51,132 bases of DNA from an uncultured Porphyromonadaceae bacterium. GTDB lineage: Bacteria; Bacteroidota; Bacteroidia; Bacteroidales; Muribaculaceae. The notes under the pieces were generated by a model. It saw nothing but the letters and a program-made list of their open reading frames with translations, was not told the origin of the DNA and searched no databases. The translations under genes and the position numbers were made by a program. Numbering within the stretch: position 1 is the stretch's first letter; each line of letters starts with the position of its first letter. This document shows, in pieces, positions 26,872 to 34,680 of the stretch. Location: NCBI GenBank assembly GCA_947175645.1, contig CAMWNP010000021.1, positions 1 through 51,132 on the forward strand, given 5' to 3'.

Positions 26872-29589
26872 ATGAAAAAAGTTTTAGCACTTCTTGTGGC
26901 ACTGTTTTGTGTTGCAGTGATGGGCGTGTCCGCACAGGTCATCACCACCTCACCCGCATTGCTTCAGGAAAAAAGTTCAAATGTGGTTCTGACTTTCCAT
27001 GCTGACCAGTGTGGCGTGACTGCTCTTCAGAACCTCTCATCATCAACCCCTCTCTATGTCCATATCGGCGTTGTGACTAATAAAAGTAACGGTGGATGGA
27101 CCCATGTGGTAACAGACTGGAATACCAGCAATGCAGCCAACCAGTTGAAGTATACCGCAAAAAACACCTATACATTCACCATCGGTGATATCCGCTCATT
27201 CTTCAAGATTACCGATGCAAGCGAGCAGGTTACAAAAATCGCCTTCATAGCGCGTACCGCCAATGGTTCCGCCCAGACAAAGGATATTTTCATCGATGTC
27301 CTTCCCCAGGGTTTCCAGATGGCTCTCACATCAAATGTAGAGAATTACGTAATAAGTTCAAAGACCACTATTGCGTTCACCGTAAACACCACAGATAATG
27401 CCCAGATTGACCTTTCAGTCAACGGAACATCATTCGGTTCGGCAACAGGTAAAACGCTGACCAAGTCTTACACTTTCTCTGAACAGGGTTTCTACAAAGT
27501 TGTCGCTACGGCTACCGCCAACGGTCAGACCGTGACAAAGTCAGTGACTGTGGCATGGCCCCGTGCGTCTCAGGCAGGAACATATCCCGGCGGTGTGCCC
27601 AAACAGGGTGCTGTCCGCAACGGTGACGGCACCGTCACTTTCTGTCTGGCTGCTCCCGGCAAGTCTTCAGTTATCCTCATCCCCTCATGGGACAACTATG
27701 AGACTCTTAACAAGAATGTGATGAAGTATCAGGATTATCAGGGTAACCGTTATTTCTTCACCACAGTAAGCGGACTTAACACTACAACCGCTTATCCTTA
27801 CTACTACCTTGTTGACGGTGTGACTAAAGTTGCCGACCCCTACGCACACCTCATCCTTGACTGCTACAGCGATAAATGGCTTAGTGACGATGTTTATCCC
27901 GACCGTCCCCGCTATCCCTACGATGTAATGGATGATGCAATGCTTGCGGTATATCAGGAAAATCTTGACGACTTCAAATTCTCGAAATTTGAAATTCCTG
28001 ATCACAAAAGCCTTGTCATCTACGAACTTCTCCTCCGTGACTTTACCGGAACAGACAACACTGACGACGGTACAATCAAGGCCGCCATGGAAAAAATCCC
28101 TTATCTGGCAGAACTCGGCGTGAATTGCGTGGAACTCCTTCCCATAATGGAATTTAACGGTAACAACTCATGGGGTTACAACACCAACTTCTATATGGCG
28201 CCTGACAAGTCTTACGGTTCTCCCAAAGAACTGAAGGAATTCATTGAAAAGTGTCACGTTTACGGAATGGCTGTAGTTCTTGACATTGTGTTCAACCAGA
28301 GCGACGGTCTGCACCCCTGGTATCAGATGTATCCCATCTCATCCAATCCTTTCTATAATGAAAACGCACCTCATGACTACAGCGTGCTCAATGACTGGAA
28401 ACAGGATAACGCTCTCGTTCAGAAACAGTGGACAGATGCTATCACCTACTGGATGACAAAATATAATGTTGACGGCTTCCGTTTCGACCTTGTTAAAGGT
28501 CTTGGTAACAACAGTAGTTACGGCAGCGGTACTGAAGCCTACAACTCTTCACGTGTAAGCAACATGAAGAAACTCCATGCGGCCATCAAGGCTGTGAAGC
28601 CCAACGGTATCCACATCAACGAAAACCTCGCCGGAGACCGTGAGGAAAACGAAATGGCAGCCGACGGTCAGTTGAACTGGAGCAATGTAAACGATGCTTC
28701 AGGCAAATACGCTCAGGCAACCGCCGGTGTGGATAACCAGATGTCAGGTTTCTACGCTCCCTACTGGAACCGTACCGCATTCTCAACAGTAAGTTACGCT
28801 GAAAGTCACGACGAGCAGCGCCTCGGTTACTACGCCATGCAGTCTGCGGCTCTGAAGTCAAAAACAGATATGCGCATGCGCCGTTTAGGTTCTGTAGCCG
28901 CCACCATGCTGATGACTCCCGGTCCGAAGATGATCTGGCAGTTCGCTGAACTGGGTGCGGAAGAAAGTACCAAAAACTCAGGTGGCAACAACACCGATCC
29001 CAAGAAAGTATGCTGGGATTACCTTAATGACCAGTATCGTGCAGGACTCATGCAGAGTTATAAGGAACTCTGTAACCTCCGCTTTGACAACCCCGAACTG
29101 TTCACTTCTTCCGATGTGACTTACAAACGTGAAGGTTTCGCCAACAATGTTACTTCTGCACGAAGCATCTCTCTTACAAAGGGTGATAAGGAACTTGTTC
29201 TTCTGCTTAATCCCGCACTCAGCGGTAATAAGTCAGTTTCCGCCTCAGTTTCAAAAATCAACAACGGAAACTATCAGATCATGTCCGCTTCAGAAGGATT
29301 CAACCGCAACACCATTCCTTCTTTCACTAACGGAAAGATTACTGTTTCAGTACCCGCAAACTCATACGTGGTTTACGGCTCAAAGAACACTCTCGGTGTG
29401 GAAGATGTGGCAGCCGATGGCAATGATGTTGCAGTCATCGGTGGCGACGGTGAGATAATCATCGTGGGCGATTACAGCGATGTTCAGGTTTACAACATTG
29501 CAGGTCAGGCAGTTAACAGCCTCTATGTTAACCCCGGCATGTATATTGTAAATGTTGACGGTAAGGTTTCAAAAGTTATCGTACGATAA
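26872..29589 (+). CDS. Secreted GH13-family alpha-glucan hydrolase (amylase/pullulanase-like)
   Basis: A 905-residue protein with a signal peptide (1-22, MKKVLALLVALFCVAVMGVSAQ). Two N-terminal beta domains follow, the second with features of a CBM48/early-set domain (about 235-330), then the GH13 barrel from about 375. Catalytic residues are visible: nucleophile Asp539 in DGFRFD, acid/base Glu584 in INENLAG, and Asp647 in ESHDEQ. The C-terminus (about 835-905) ends in a beta tail (VQVYNIAGQAVNSLYVNPGM, final KVIVR) like that of other exported proteins here. It likely degrades starch-type glucans outside the cytoplasm. No susC/susD genes are adjacent; it is monocistronic. Confidence 0.92.
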   Translation: MKKVLALLVALFCVAVMGVSAQVITTSPALLQEKSSNVVLTFHADQCGVTALQNLSSSTPLYVHIGVVTNKSNGGWTHVVTDWNTSNAANQLKYTAKNTYTFTIGDIRSFFKITDASEQVTKIAFIARTANGSAQTKDIFIDVLPQGFQMALTSNVENYVISSKTTIAFTVNTTDNAQIDLSVNGTSFGSATGKTLTKSYTFSEQGFYKVVATATANGQTVTKSVTVAWPRASQAGTYPGGVPKQGAVRNGDGTVTFCLAAPGKSSVILIPSWDNYETLNKNVMKYQDYQGNRYFFTTVSGLNTTTAYPYYYLVDGVTKVADPYAHLILDCYSDKWLSDDVYPDRPRYPYDVMDDAMLAVYQENLDDFKFSKFEIPDHKSLVIYELLLRDFTGTDNTDDGTIKAAMEKIPYLAELGVNCVELLPIMEFNGNNSWGYNTNFYMAPDKSYGSPKELKEFIEKCHVYGMAVVLDIVFNQSDGLHPWYQMYPISSNPFYNENAPHDYSVLNDWKQDNALVQKQWTDAITYWMTKYNVDGFRFDLVKGLGNNSSYGSGTEAYNSSRVSNMKKLHAAIKAVKPNGIHINENLAGDREENEMAADGQLNWSNVNDASGKYAQATAGVDNQMSGFYAPYWNRTAFSTVSYAESHDEQRLGYYAMQSAALKSKTDMRMRRLGSVAATMLMTPGPKMIWQFAELGAEESTKNSGGNNTDPKKVCWDYLNDQYRAGLMQSYKELCNLRFDNPELFTSSDVTYKREGFANNVTSARSISLTKGDKELVLLLNPALSGNKSVSASVSKINNGNYQIMSASEGFNRNTIPSFTNGKITVSVPANSYVVYGSKNTLGVEDVAADGNDVAVIGGDGEIIIVGDYSDVQVYNIAGQAVNSLYVNPGMYIVNVDGKVSKVIVR

Positions 29590-29611
29590 GAACAATCTCA
29601 ATATAATCCGT

Positions 29612-29655
29612 AGAGGGTGTGTCGAAATGAAAAATTTTGACACACCCTCTTAAGG
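29612..29655 (+). terminator. Terminator of the GH13 gene
   Basis: AGAGGGTGTGTC (29612-29623) pairs perfectly with GACACACCCTCT (29639-29650), extended by inner A/T pairs. No long T run follows; the right arm opens repeat copy D. Confidence 0.75.
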
Positions 29656-29773
29656 TTTGTCAGAATAGGTCAGATGCAAGGCGCTGAGGATGAGGCTGAT
29701 GGGAGCATACCTAAGTATGTGACCGAAGCCGAATTCCGAAAGCAACGACGCAGATGGCTTATTATGACACACC
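29639..29773 (+). repeat. Terminator-associated dispersed repeat, copy D (fullest copy)
   Basis: About 135 bp. The order is CCTCTTAAGGTTTGTCAGAA, CAGATGCAAGGCGCTGAGGA, GGGAGCATACCTAAGTATGT, then GTGACCGAAGCCGAATTCCG, AAAGCAACGACGCAGATGGC and TTATTATGACACACC. GCATAC and GTATGT form the short hairpin just before GTGAC. TGACACACC occurs at both ends as a 9-bp direct repeat (29638-29646 and 29765-29773). Its orientation is opposite to copy C. Confidence 0.82.
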
Positions 29774-29826
29774 GTCTTTTTACACCTCTTCATCAGGCGA
29801 GGAATACTTAAATTATGTTAATAATG

Positions 29827-29857
29827 TTTGAGTAGTTGTAAAATGTTTGTAAATTTG
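29827..29857 (+). promoter_or_regulatory. Promoter of the winged-helix gene
   Basis: TTTG (29827-29830), a 19-nt spacer and TAAATTTG (29850-29857): an exact match to the Bacteroidota consensus. Confidence 0.85.
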
Positions 29858-29920
29858 CAGCCATAATGAACGGATGATACGCAAAATGCGTTATATGTCT
29901 AACAAATAAATATTGAGATT

Positions 29921-30130
29921 ATGAATACAGAAACAATTGGAACTTGGGCAGGCGCTGTATGGAATGCCCTTAATGAGGCTGATGCACTTGGCATGAAGCA
30001 ACTCAAAAAAATCACTAAACTGAAAGAAAAAGAAATCTACGCAGCAATCGGCTGGCTCGCACGTGAAAACAAAGTCGTTATCAATGTGAACCCCGAGGAT
30101 GAGAAAGAATATATCTTTACTCTCGCGTAA
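29921..30130 (+). CDS. Winged helix-turn-helix protein (DUF2582-like)
   Basis: A 69-residue protein that is almost entirely one winged-helix domain. It has TWAGAVWNALNE (helix 1), GMKQLKKITKLKEKEIYAAIGWLARENKV (recognition helix region) and a short wing ending YIFTLA. This matches the small wHTH family described for Bacteroidetes. DNA binding is likely; targets are unknown. Single gene with a consensus promoter and terminator. Confidence 0.85.
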   Translation: MNTETIGTWAGAVWNALNEADALGMKQLKKITKLKEKEIYAAIGWLARENKVVINVNPEDEKEYIFTLA

Positions 30131-30152
30131 AAAATTATTTACCCCATATAAT

Positions 30153-30190
30153 AAAGAACCGCTCCGGAACATCGGGGCGGTTCTTTATTT
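30153..30190 (+). terminator. Terminator of the winged-helix gene
   Basis: AAAGAACCGC (30153-30162) pairs with GCGGTTCTTT (30177-30186), and the T-rich ATTT follows. Confidence 0.9.
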
Positions 30191-30200
30191 ATCGGGTTAC

Positions 30201-30231
30201 TTTGCAGGGCCACGGATTTGTAGTAAATTTG
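30201..30231 (+). promoter_or_regulatory. Promoter of the ATP-grasp gene
   Basis: TTTG (30201-30204), a 19-nt spacer and TAAATTTG (30224-30231). Exact consensus match. Confidence 0.85.
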
Positions 30232-30274
30232 CATAAGTAGAAAACATCTGCTTTTCATATTTTGAAGCCATAAA

Positions 30275-31405
30275 ATGAAGTCGTTATATCTGTTTAATCC
30301 TGAAAATGATCTTGCACTGGCATGCAACCGCAGGAATTATTCCCCGCCTCGCAATGCACTTGAGTTGCGCCGCTCCGGTGCTCTTCTGCCGTTGTGGTAC
30401 TGCACTGCCGGAGATGCTGTATTAGTTGAATCAATGCCTGACACATGTTGGCTTGACGCCATCCGAGGCAAGTTCGGGATTGATACATCAGTGGTTACGG
30501 CTGTACCTGATGAGGTTGTCAGGGCTGTTCCATGGGGATGGTCACTTGCGGCCCGCAGTGAATTCCTGGCAGCCGGAATGCGGGAAGAACTGCTTCCTGA
30601 TGAAGAATGTATCAGATCGATGCGGGAACTCAGTCACCGTCGTCTGACAGTCAGTATCCTTGACGGTATGAAATCGCATGGATTATATCATGGAGAACTT
30701 CCGGTGGAACTTCATAATTCAGTTGACGTTTTGCATATCCTGAATACGTACGGAAATGACGGTATATATCTGAAAGCACCCTGGTCAAGTACGGGGAGAG
30801 GTGTAATACCCGGTTCCGGTAAGTCAGATGACAATATCATGATGCAGGCGGCCGGAATTATAAAGCGGCAAGGAAGTGTTATGGTGGAGCAGGCATTCCG
30901 TAAGGTACGTGATTTCGCCATGCTGTTCAGAAGCGCTCCGGGAGTGGGGGTCAGATATGTGGGTTTATCTTTGTTCGACACCTCCTCTCAGTCATATACC
31001 GGCAATATACTCGCATCGGAAAGCCGATTGCGCAACATCCTTTCAGGCGATATATCAACTGAGGATACGGATAGGGTGAGGGAAGCGATAATACCACTGC
31101 TGGATAACCTTATAGGTGACAGATACGAAGGTTACTTCGGGGTAGACATGATGGTGGTTGACATAAATGGTCAGCACCATATTCATCCATGTGTGGAGGT
31201 GAATCTTCGTATGACTATGGGGGTTGTGGCTCATAAGTTCACACGGAACTATCTTGCAGATGATGTCACCGGAACATTCAGGGTGGAATTCGGTGAAACT
31301 GCAGAAGCCACAGAACCTGTTATTGTGGATGGAAAACTGGTCAGGGGAACGTTACGGTTGGTTCCCTCAGGTGGAAAGTTCTCCATCACTGCAACTGTCT
31401 CCTGA
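30275..31405 (+). CDS. Orphan ATP-grasp-fold protein
   Basis: A 376-residue protein. It opens with LYLFNPENDLALA, a motif I associate with an uncharacterised Bacteroidetes family. The ATP-grasp core is visible: Lys167 in KAPWSSTGRGV (nucleotide-binding lysine plus Gly-rich loop), FGVDMMV, and Glu308-x-Asn310-x-Arg312 in CVEVNLRMTMG (metal-binding). The fold suggests ATP-dependent ligation of a carboxylate to an amine or thiol. The substrate is not apparent, and no peptide or cofactor biosynthesis genes are adjacent. The 3' end overlaps the convergent DUF2007 gene by 20 bp. Confidence 0.75.
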   Translation: MKSLYLFNPENDLALACNRRNYSPPRNALELRRSGALLPLWYCTAGDAVLVESMPDTCWLDAIRGKFGIDTSVVTAVPDEVVRAVPWGWSLAARSEFLAAGMREELLPDEECIRSMRELSHRRLTVSILDGMKSHGLYHGELPVELHNSVDVLHILNTYGNDGIYLKAPWSSTGRGVIPGSGKSDDNIMMQAAGIIKRQGSVMVEQAFRKVRDFAMLFRSAPGVGVRYVGLSLFDTSSQSYTGNILASESRLRNILSGDISTEDTDRVREAIIPLLDNLIGDRYEGYFGVDMMVVDINGQHHIHPCVEVNLRMTMGVVAHKFTRNYLADDVTGTFRVEFGETAEATEPVIVDGKLVRGTLRLVPSGGKFSITATVS

Positions 31406-31622
31406 GAATTTCCTCGGCCTGTTGCTGAAACCGTTCAGGTACATACAGGTCAATCGCGGACCATGACAGTGTGGTCGGGTATACCGTTGACATAGTGTCA
31501 CTCGGTATCAGGGCCGGTATTCCTTCAGCCTCAAGGGCACCCTTTATGATGTAGGCTGACTGGAGGTCAGCGAACGAATGGATATTAATCCATTTGTCAG
31601 TGGCATTGTTCATGGGGTTCAT
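31386..31622 (-). CDS. DUF2007 family small protein
   Basis: A 78-residue protein. It has FADLQSAYIIKGALEAEGIP and a terminal AIDLYVPERFQQQAEEILRR, the pattern of DUF2007 (putative signal-transducing/PII-like). Function unknown. It overlaps the thioesterase gene upstream by 26 bp and the ATP-grasp gene downstream by 20 bp. It is the last gene of the ilv operon. Confidence 0.8.
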   Translation of the reverse strand: MNPMNNATDKWINIHSFADLQSAYIIKGALEAEGIPALIPSDTMSTVYPTTLSWSAIDLYVPERFQQQAEEILRRQLQ

Positions 31623-32361
31623 ATTTTATCAGGGCCGCGGTGCAAAGAGTTGAGTCACGCATAATGTTGACCAGCACCGTACTGTTGTCAATCTTCTCGG
31701 AGACAATGCTAACCAGGTCACCGGCGTAAGTCTCGGCATGGAATGTGATATCGAACCTGCTGACCCTGTGGGTGTCATAGAATTCCAGGTCATGGATATT
31801 CACTATCTGCTCCACATAACGAGTGGTGGTGACGTGACGGTTGCAGTCCATGTCGGAATACTGGAAGCGGTGTTCCCATATTGATGAAGGTGTGGTAATC
31901 TTGGGCAAGCGTTCACGAGGTTCCATTTCTACGGGAGCATCACTGACCGGAAGACCGTCAGGGAAAAGCCTGTCAAGGCGTGCTGCACGGCGTTTGTTCA
32001 GATCGATTGCCATCCACACGGTAATGGCGAAACCTATTTCTTTACCGTCTTCGCCGATGACGGAAATAGCGCGTTCGCTGAAATACGGATTGATATTCAC
32101 AATCCATGTGCGCAGCGAGAAAGTCTTGTTACATTCCGGGAAGCGGTTGATTCTAAGGGAAATTCTTCCAAGCACCCATGCAGCGTCATTTTTTATCATG
32201 TAGTCATAACCGATACCGAGCGAATTCGCATGCTCGGTGGCTATGTCGATGATTTCGGAGATAAGAGACTGCAGCGGCAGATCCTGCTGTGGTCCGCAGT
32301 GTGAGGCCTTTACGAATATCTGTTTGGAAAAAATCAGGTTATTGTCCTTGCAAAGTGTCAT
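31597..32361 (-). CDS. Acyl-ACP thioesterase
   Basis: A 254-residue double-hotdog protein of the acyl-ACP thioesterase (FatA/FatB-like) family, which releases fatty acids from acyl carrier protein. Visible features are AAWVLGRISLRINRFP, LRTWIVNINPYFSERAISVI, and in the second half the catalytic-type YSDMDCNRHVTTTRYVE (Asp, Asn, His). ATG 32361 is preferred (23-bp overlap with ilvN); ATG 32385 is possible. Linkage of this gene with ilvDBN is known from other Bacteroidales and may link to branched-chain acyl precursors (inference). Confidence 0.85.
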   Translation of the reverse strand: MTLCKDNNLIFSKQIFVKASHCGPQQDLPLQSLISEIIDIATEHANSLGIGYDYMIKNDAAWVLGRISLRINRFPECNKTFSLRTWIVNINPYFSERAISVIGEDGKEIGFAITVWMAIDLNKRRAARLDRLFPDGLPVSDAPVEMEPRERLPKITTPSSIWEHRFQYSDMDCNRHVTTTRYVEQIVNIHDLEFYDTHRVSRFDITFHAETYAGDLVSIVSEKIDNSTVLVNIMRDSTLCTAALIKYEPHEQCH

Positions 32362-32896
32362 TTTTCCGTTTGTTTTGTTTTTCAATATACTCGCTGACGA
32401 ACTCGCGCTCGCTTTTGGTGATTGTCACACGTCCTGAGCGGACGAACTGTCGCAGGTTATAGCGCTTGAGTTCATCAAAAAGGGCGGTGGTTTCCGAATT
32501 ATGTCCGGTTTTCTCTATGACGGTGAATCCTCGGTTTATGTCAAGTATACGGGCATTATATTTCCTGATAATCTCTTCAAGGTGAGGTTCGTCGAGCAGG
32601 AGGTCCGTATCGACTTTATATAGCGCCACTTCCTGATAAAATATGTCGGAATCAGTGTAGAGAAACGCTTTCAGAACATCAATGCACTTCTCTATCTGAA
32701 GAACGAGTTTTTCCATTACAGGACGTGTCGACCAGGATGTGATGGTCCATTTGTGAACTCCGGGTATAGAGCATGTTGATGCGGAGATTGATTCTATGTT
32801 GATGCAACGGCGCGTGTAGATCAGCGCAACCTGGCTCAGCAGACCTACAGTGTTTTCTGAGAATACCGATACAGTGAAAAGTTCCTTGTTTTCCAT
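32339..32896 (-). CDS. ilvN: Acetolactate synthase small (regulatory) subunit
   Basis: A 185-residue protein. The N-terminal ACT domain (TVSVFSENTVGLLSQVALIY) normally binds valine for feedback control. The C-terminal domain contains EEIIRKYNARILDI and YNLRQFVRSGRV. It activates and regulates the IlvB catalytic subunit encoded 7 nt upstream. The GVHKWTI part of the ACT domain differs from the usual ...RMTI string, as is common in Bacteroidetes. Confidence 0.92.
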   Translation of the reverse strand: MENKELFTVSVFSENTVGLLSQVALIYTRRCINIESISASTCSIPGVHKWTITSWSTRPVMEKLVLQIEKCIDVLKAFLYTDSDIFYQEVALYKVDTDLLLDEPHLEEIIRKYNARILDINRGFTVIEKTGHNSETTALFDELKRYNLRQFVRSGRVTITKSEREFVSEYIEKQNKRKNDTLQGQ

Positions 32897-32903
32897 GAAT
32901 CTG

Positions 32904-34610
32904 TCAGATTGAGAATTTGGTTGTTGGGTTCAGTAATATCCGGTCCACGACTCCTCCGGCGGGAATCATGGGGAAAATCATATCCTTGGCGTCGACACGG
33001 ACATTCATCAGGTAGGCGCCGTCATGTTCAAACATACGCTTTACCGCATCGGAAAGCATGGAACGGTCCGTGACATCTTCACCGGCTATTCCGTAGGCTG
33101 AAGCGAGTCTTACGAAGTCAGGGTTATGCATCTGAGTCTGTGAGAAACGTGCATTGAAGAACAGTTCCTGCCATTGACGCACGTTGCCCAGAAAACTGTT
33201 GTTGAGAAGCACTATCTTCACGTCGACATTATAAGTCATTATAGTTCCGAGTTCCTGAATGGTCATCTGCAGTCCGCCATCTCCAACGAAGAGAACCACC
33301 GGACGTTTCTCCGCTCCTATCTTCGCACCGATTGCAGCGGGCAGTCCGAAACCCATGGTTCCCAGACCTCCTGAACTGATGAATGACCTGGGTGACCGGC
33401 ACCTGAAGTATCGGGCGGCAAACATCTGGTTCTGACCTACGTCGGTTACGCATATGGTGTCAGCCGGCGCCATTTCGGAAACAACATCTATCACCTCACC
33501 CATATTCATTTCTTCCTTGTCAGGGTGAAGTTCGTGTGAGATAACTTCAGAAATCTCGGTTGTATCACATTTGTCAAACAGGGCGAGCCACTCCTTCCGG
33601 TCGCGATACTGCATCAGGGGAAGGATAGAGGCAAGCAATTTTCCGGCATCACCGTGAACTGATTTTGATGCACGCACAATTTTGTTGAGTTCCGACGGAT
33701 CGATGTCAACATGAATGATTTTGGCCTGCGGTGCATATTTGCTGACGTCGCCTGTGATACGGTCATCAAATCTCATTCCTAACGCCAGTATGACATCAGC
33801 CTTATTGGTTGCGATATTGGGACCGATATTGCCGTGCATCCCCAACATTCCTTTGTGGAGAGGGTGGGAGAACGGCAGGTTGGCTCTGCCGAGCAGTGTG
33901 GTGGCTACGGGAATATTCCCTTTCTCCGCCACTTCCAGCAGACTGTGTTCAGCATTCGCTATGGTTATGCCATGTCCAGCAAGAATCAGAGGACGTTCGG
34001 CATTGTTCAGAATCCCGGCTATTTCGTTGATGTCCTCTTCCGGAATTTCCGGAGTTGGATTGTAACTTCTTATAAAGCGACACTGTTCGTGGCTCCATTC
34101 CGTCAGTCCGAACTGAGCATCTTTGGCTATGTCAAGTACCACCGGACCGGGGCGTCCTGAGGATGCGATGTAGAAGGCACGTGCAACAGCACCGGGGATG
34201 TCCTCAGGACGGCGTATCTGGACCGCCCATTTCGTCAACTGCTGGGTGACGGCCACCACATCGGTTTCCTGAAAAGCATCCGTGCCGAGGAACGCTGTAG
34301 ATACCTGACCGGTAATCACTACCAGGGGTGTGGAGTCCATCAGAGCATCTCCCAGACCGGTCACAACGTTGGTGGCACCGGGACCTGAAGTCACTATCAC
34401 CACACCTGTTTTGCCTGATGAACGCGCGTAGCCCTGCGCTGCATGTATCGCACCTTGTTCATGGCGCACCAGGATGTGGTTTATCTCGTTCTGATAGTCA
34501 TAGAGTTTGTCATAAACGGCTATGATCTGTCCTCCGGGGTATCCGAACACGGTGTCTACCCCTTCGCATATTAGTGATTTGATAAGTCCTTCTGCTCCGG
34601 TTATTTTCAT
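32904..34610 (-). CDS. ilvB: Acetolactate synthase large (catalytic) subunit
   Basis: A 568-residue ThDP enzyme for the first committed step of valine/leucine/isoleucine synthesis. Residues include GAEGLIKSLICEGVDTVFGY at the start, the catalytic Glu in VRHEQGAIHAAQGYARSSG, the FAD-region GMLGMHGN, and the ThDP-Mg motif GDGGLQMTIQEL...NNS near the C-terminus. Gene order on the minus strand is ilvD, 70-bp gap, ilvB, 7-bp gap, ilvN. Confidence 0.96.
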   Translation of the reverse strand: MKITGAEGLIKSLICEGVDTVFGYPGGQIIAVYDKLYDYQNEINHILVRHEQGAIHAAQGYARSSGKTGVVIVTSGPGATNVVTGLGDALMDSTPLVVITGQVSTAFLGTDAFQETDVVAVTQQLTKWAVQIRRPEDIPGAVARAFYIASSGRPGPVVLDIAKDAQFGLTEWSHEQCRFIRSYNPTPEIPEEDINEIAGILNNAERPLILAGHGITIANAEHSLLEVAEKGNIPVATTLLGRANLPFSHPLHKGMLGMHGNIGPNIATNKADVILALGMRFDDRITGDVSKYAPQAKIIHVDIDPSELNKIVRASKSVHGDAGKLLASILPLMQYRDRKEWLALFDKCDTTEISEVISHELHPDKEEMNMGEVIDVVSEMAPADTICVTDVGQNQMFAARYFRCRSPRSFISSGGLGTMGFGLPAAIGAKIGAEKRPVVLFVGDGGLQMTIQELGTIMTYNVDVKIVLLNNSFLGNVRQWQELFFNARFSQTQMHNPDFVRLASAYGIAGEDVTDRSMLSDAVKRMFEHDGAYLMNVRVDAKDMIFPMIPAGGVVDRILLNPTTKFSI

Positions 34611-34680
34611 CTTCTTTTTTACTTTATGAAATTGTATGGATTGGATATGTGGGAGTATTGGATAGATTCCCGGGTTACGC

